8,388 bases of DNA from Nitrospirae bacterium RBG_19FT_COMBO_42_15. Lineage in GTDB: Bacteria > Nitrospirota > CAKKRA01 > 9FT-COMBO-42-15. The position numbers were made by a program, and so were the translations under genes. Below the pieces are notes generated by a model. The model did no database searches, had not been told where the DNA came from, and saw only the letters and a list, made by a program, of their open reading frames with translations. The stretch is taken from positions 1 through 8,388 of the forward strand of contig MHEL01000093.1 of assembly GCA_001803815.1 (NCBI GenBank), in the 5' to 3' direction. Each line of letters starts with the position of its first letter. Positions within the stretch are counted from its first letter, which is position 1. Shown in pieces: positions 6,819 to 8,388 of the stretch.

Positions 6819-7598
6819 TTACCCCCTCCACTTCTTTGATTCTAATGCCCTTAGTGATAAAAATATGCAGAGCATGGCAAAATTTAAATAGTATATTATG
6901 TCCCCGCTGTCAATAACCCCTTTTGCAAAGCCCTCAAGGTGCTGTGTCAAGGCAATATAAGAAAGCACACTGACCAATGAAGAGTTCACAAAATTAATGG
7001 AATATCCTGCCATCCAGAAAAAGAGCAGAACGCCAAATGACAAGACTGCTGCTACCACCTGATTCTCTGTGAGTGTTGATGCAAAGATGCCAAAGGCGAT
7101 AAATGCAGCGCCCATAAAAAAGAGGCCGATGTATCCTGTTATAATAGGCCCTAATTCAGGCCGGCCGTATATCTTTATCAAGACAGGATATAAGAATGTA
7201 AACACAAGCATTATGCTGAATATGGCAAGGCACGCTGCAAACTTGCCGAGCACCACCTCAATATCCTTAACAGGATATGTAAGAAGAAGCTCTATTGTGC
7301 CTGACCTCTTTTCCTCTGAAAAGAGCCGCATGGTTAATAGCGGCATCAGGAGAAGCATAATTACGCTCACATTGCCAAAGAGCGGCCTTACAACTGACTC
7401 TGTAATATTTAAAAGATTATACTGCTTGGCAAGCGTCGGATTCATCTGTGCCTGAAAGCTAATGGTGCTGAAGGTAGCAAAGATATTGTAAAAGAAATAT
7501 CCTGTTATTATCAGAAAGATTGTCATTACCGCATATGCAATCGGCGAGTAGAAGTAGGATTTCAGTTCCTTTTTGAATATCAGATAAAAATTCCTCAT
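6819..7598 (-). CDS. ABC-2 type permease, GldF-like
   Basis: This is a 259-residue inner-membrane permease with about six helices. After a short cytoplasmic start with the FKKELKSYFYSP motif (8-19), the first helix spans about 20-42. A periplasmic stretch follows, then a helix at about 74-90 leads into the family signature PLLTMRLFSEEKRSGT (85-100). The cytoplasmic segment after it (IELLLTYPV, about 101-109) probably docks on the ATPase. Further helices lie near 117-141, 149-174, 180-200 and 235-250. It is the membrane channel of the exporter formed with the ATPase encoded 2 nt upstream. An AAGGGGG Shine-Dalgarno stands about 7 nt before the ATG, inside the end of the ATPase gene, so translation is likely coupled. 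The Gld name reflects homology to Flavobacterium gliding proteins; nothing here indicates gliding, and export or envelope remodelling is equally possible. Confidence 0.88.
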   Translation of the reverse strand: MRNFYLIFKKELKSYFYSPIAYAVMTIFLIITGYFFYNIFATFSTISFQAQMNPTLAKQYNLLNITESVVRPLFGNVSVIMLLLMPLLTMRLFSEEKRSGTIELLLTYPVKDIEVVLGKFAACLAIFSIMLVFTFLYPVLIKIYGRPELGPIITGYIGLFFMGAAFIAFGIFASTLTENQVVAAVLSFGVLLFFWMAGYSINFVNSSLVSVLSYIALTQHLEGFAKGVIDSGDIIYYLNFAMLCIFLSLRALESKKWRG

Positions 7599-7600
7599 GT

Positions 7601-8388
7601 CTATACCCCCTTCTCCTCTGTAACAAGCTTTATAAATATATCCTCAAGGCTCATCTCAATAGGCCTCATCTCATGCAATCCCCATCCGTTCTTTATAATA
7701 AGCGCGGGGATATCCTTTCTGTTCTCATTCCCCTTCTCAAGCTCAACAATATAATCCGTTACACTGTTGTTTGTCTCTTTTTTCTCAATCATCTTCACAC
7801 CCTTTATCTTATTTAATTCCTTCACAACATTCGCAGCAGGGCCTTCTATCTTAAAGAATATTCTTGCTGCCTTCTGAATCTGGCTTGTCAGATTATGCGG
7901 CGTATCAACAGCAATAACCCTTCCTTCATTTATAATGACAACCCTCTGGCAGGTCATACTGACCTCTGGAAGTATATGTGTGCTGAGGATAACAGTGTGC
8001 CTCCCTGCAAGATTCTTTATAAGCTGCCTTATCTCTATTATCTGTTTTGGGTCAAGGCCTATTGTTGGCTCATCAAGTATAAGAACATCAGGATCGCTGA
8101 TTAATGCCTGCGCAAGGCCGACCCTCTGCCTGTATCCCTTTGAAAGCTCTGCAATCAGTTTTCCTGCCATGTGGGTTATACTGCAGTCATCCATTACCTT
8201 GCCAACCCTTTTTTTTATATCCCTTGCGCTAATACCCTTTATCCTGCCTACAAAGGTAAGATAGTCGGTTATCTCCATATCCTTATACAGCGGGACATTC
8301 TCTGGAAGATAGCCGATTCTCTTTTTGACCTCCAGCGAATTTTCAAAGACATCATATCCAGCAACTGTTGCCTTCCCTGATGTCGCAG
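7601..8388 (-). CDS. ABC transporter ATPase, GldA-like, 5' end outside the window
   Basis: This is the ATP-binding subunit of the exporter. The frame stays open from the stop at 7601-7603 to the window edge, giving 262 codons, the first of them incomplete. The ATG at 8278 is internal: the 36 codons before it encode conserved ABC sequence, including ATSGKATVAGYD and RIGYLPENVPLY, which lies just after Walker A and includes the Q-loop region. Walker A itself and the true start lie beyond 8388. Counting from the internal Met, visible motifs are the signature LSKGYRQR (45-52, an LSGGQ variant usual in this subfamily), Walker B VLILDEP (65-71), the D-loop GLDP (74-77) and the H-loop STH (99-101). 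A C-terminal regulatory tail follows (about 135-225). The gene lies 2 nt before the permease start, so the two are clearly one operon. The ATPase powers the GldF-like permease from the cytoplasmic side. Confidence 0.93.
   Translation of the reverse strand, partial: ATSGKATVAGYDVFENSLEVKKRIGYLPENVPLYKDMEITDYLTFVGRIKGISARDIKKRVGKVMDDCSITHMAGKLIAELSKGYRQRVGLAQALISDPDVLILDEPTIGLDPKQIIEIRQLIKNLAGRHTVILSTHILPEVSMTCQRVVIINEGRVIAVDTPHNLTSQIQKAARIFFKIEGPAANVVKELNKIKGVKMIEKKETNNSVTDYIVELEKGNENRKDIPALIIKNGWGLHEMRPIEMSLEDIFIKLVTEEKGV

Noticed and set aside
7601..8278. ATG at 8278 as the start of the ABC ATPase
   Set aside because: The frame stays open upstream, and the preceding 36 codons encode conserved ABC sequence, including GYLPENVPLY. 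The real start is beyond the window.

Overview
All the genes visible here lie on the minus strand, so biological order runs from the high coordinates to the low ones. The window holds six complete or nearly complete protein genes, the 5' end of a seventh, one 125-bp palindromic intergenic element and one well-formed promoter. The sequence is moderately AT-rich. Gene content (Gld-type ABC exporter with a DUF4340 partner, a branched-chain amino-acid-type binding protein, a large SpeE-like membrane protein, a Sec-exported NosZ-like propeller) and the style of the palindrome suggest a Gram-negative anaerobe or facultative anaerobe of the Nitrospirota or Desulfobacterota kind. That assignment is an inference from gene style, not from a marker gene.

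Region 1 (8388 to 4323) is a compact operon: ABC ATPase (GldA-like, 5' end beyond the window), ABC-2 permease (GldF-like), a GldG-like auxiliary membrane protein and a DUF4340 protein. Gaps are 2 nt, 10 nt and a 4-nt overlap, so the four are very probably co-transcribed and form one envelope complex. The transported substrate is unknown, and no gliding-motility genes are visible.

Region 2 (4326 to 4202) is a 125-bp imperfect palindrome with 22-bp terminal inverted repeats (20 of 22 matching) and a central hairpin at the exact midpoint. Its edge supplies the stop codon of the DUF4340 gene. It looks like a dispersed REP- or MITE-like element.

Region 3 (4147 to 687) is a two-gene unit with a 5-nt gap: a periplasmic binding protein of the LivJ type with no Liv permease or ATPase genes beside it, then a 762-residue membrane protein that wraps a spermidine-synthase-like Rossmann domain between two seven-helix halves. 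The Rossmann domain lacks the usual catalytic Asp motif, so it is probably not an ordinary aminopropyltransferase.

Region 4 (686 to 1) holds a consensus-like sigma-70 promoter, a leader of about 200 nt, a strong Shine-Dalgarno sequence, and the first 126 codons of a Sec-exported protein. Those codons resemble the N-terminal blade of nitrous oxide reductase (NosZ), but one of the paired His ligands of the CuZ site appears to be Glu. This divergent NosZ-like gene and the palindrome are the most interesting items in the window.
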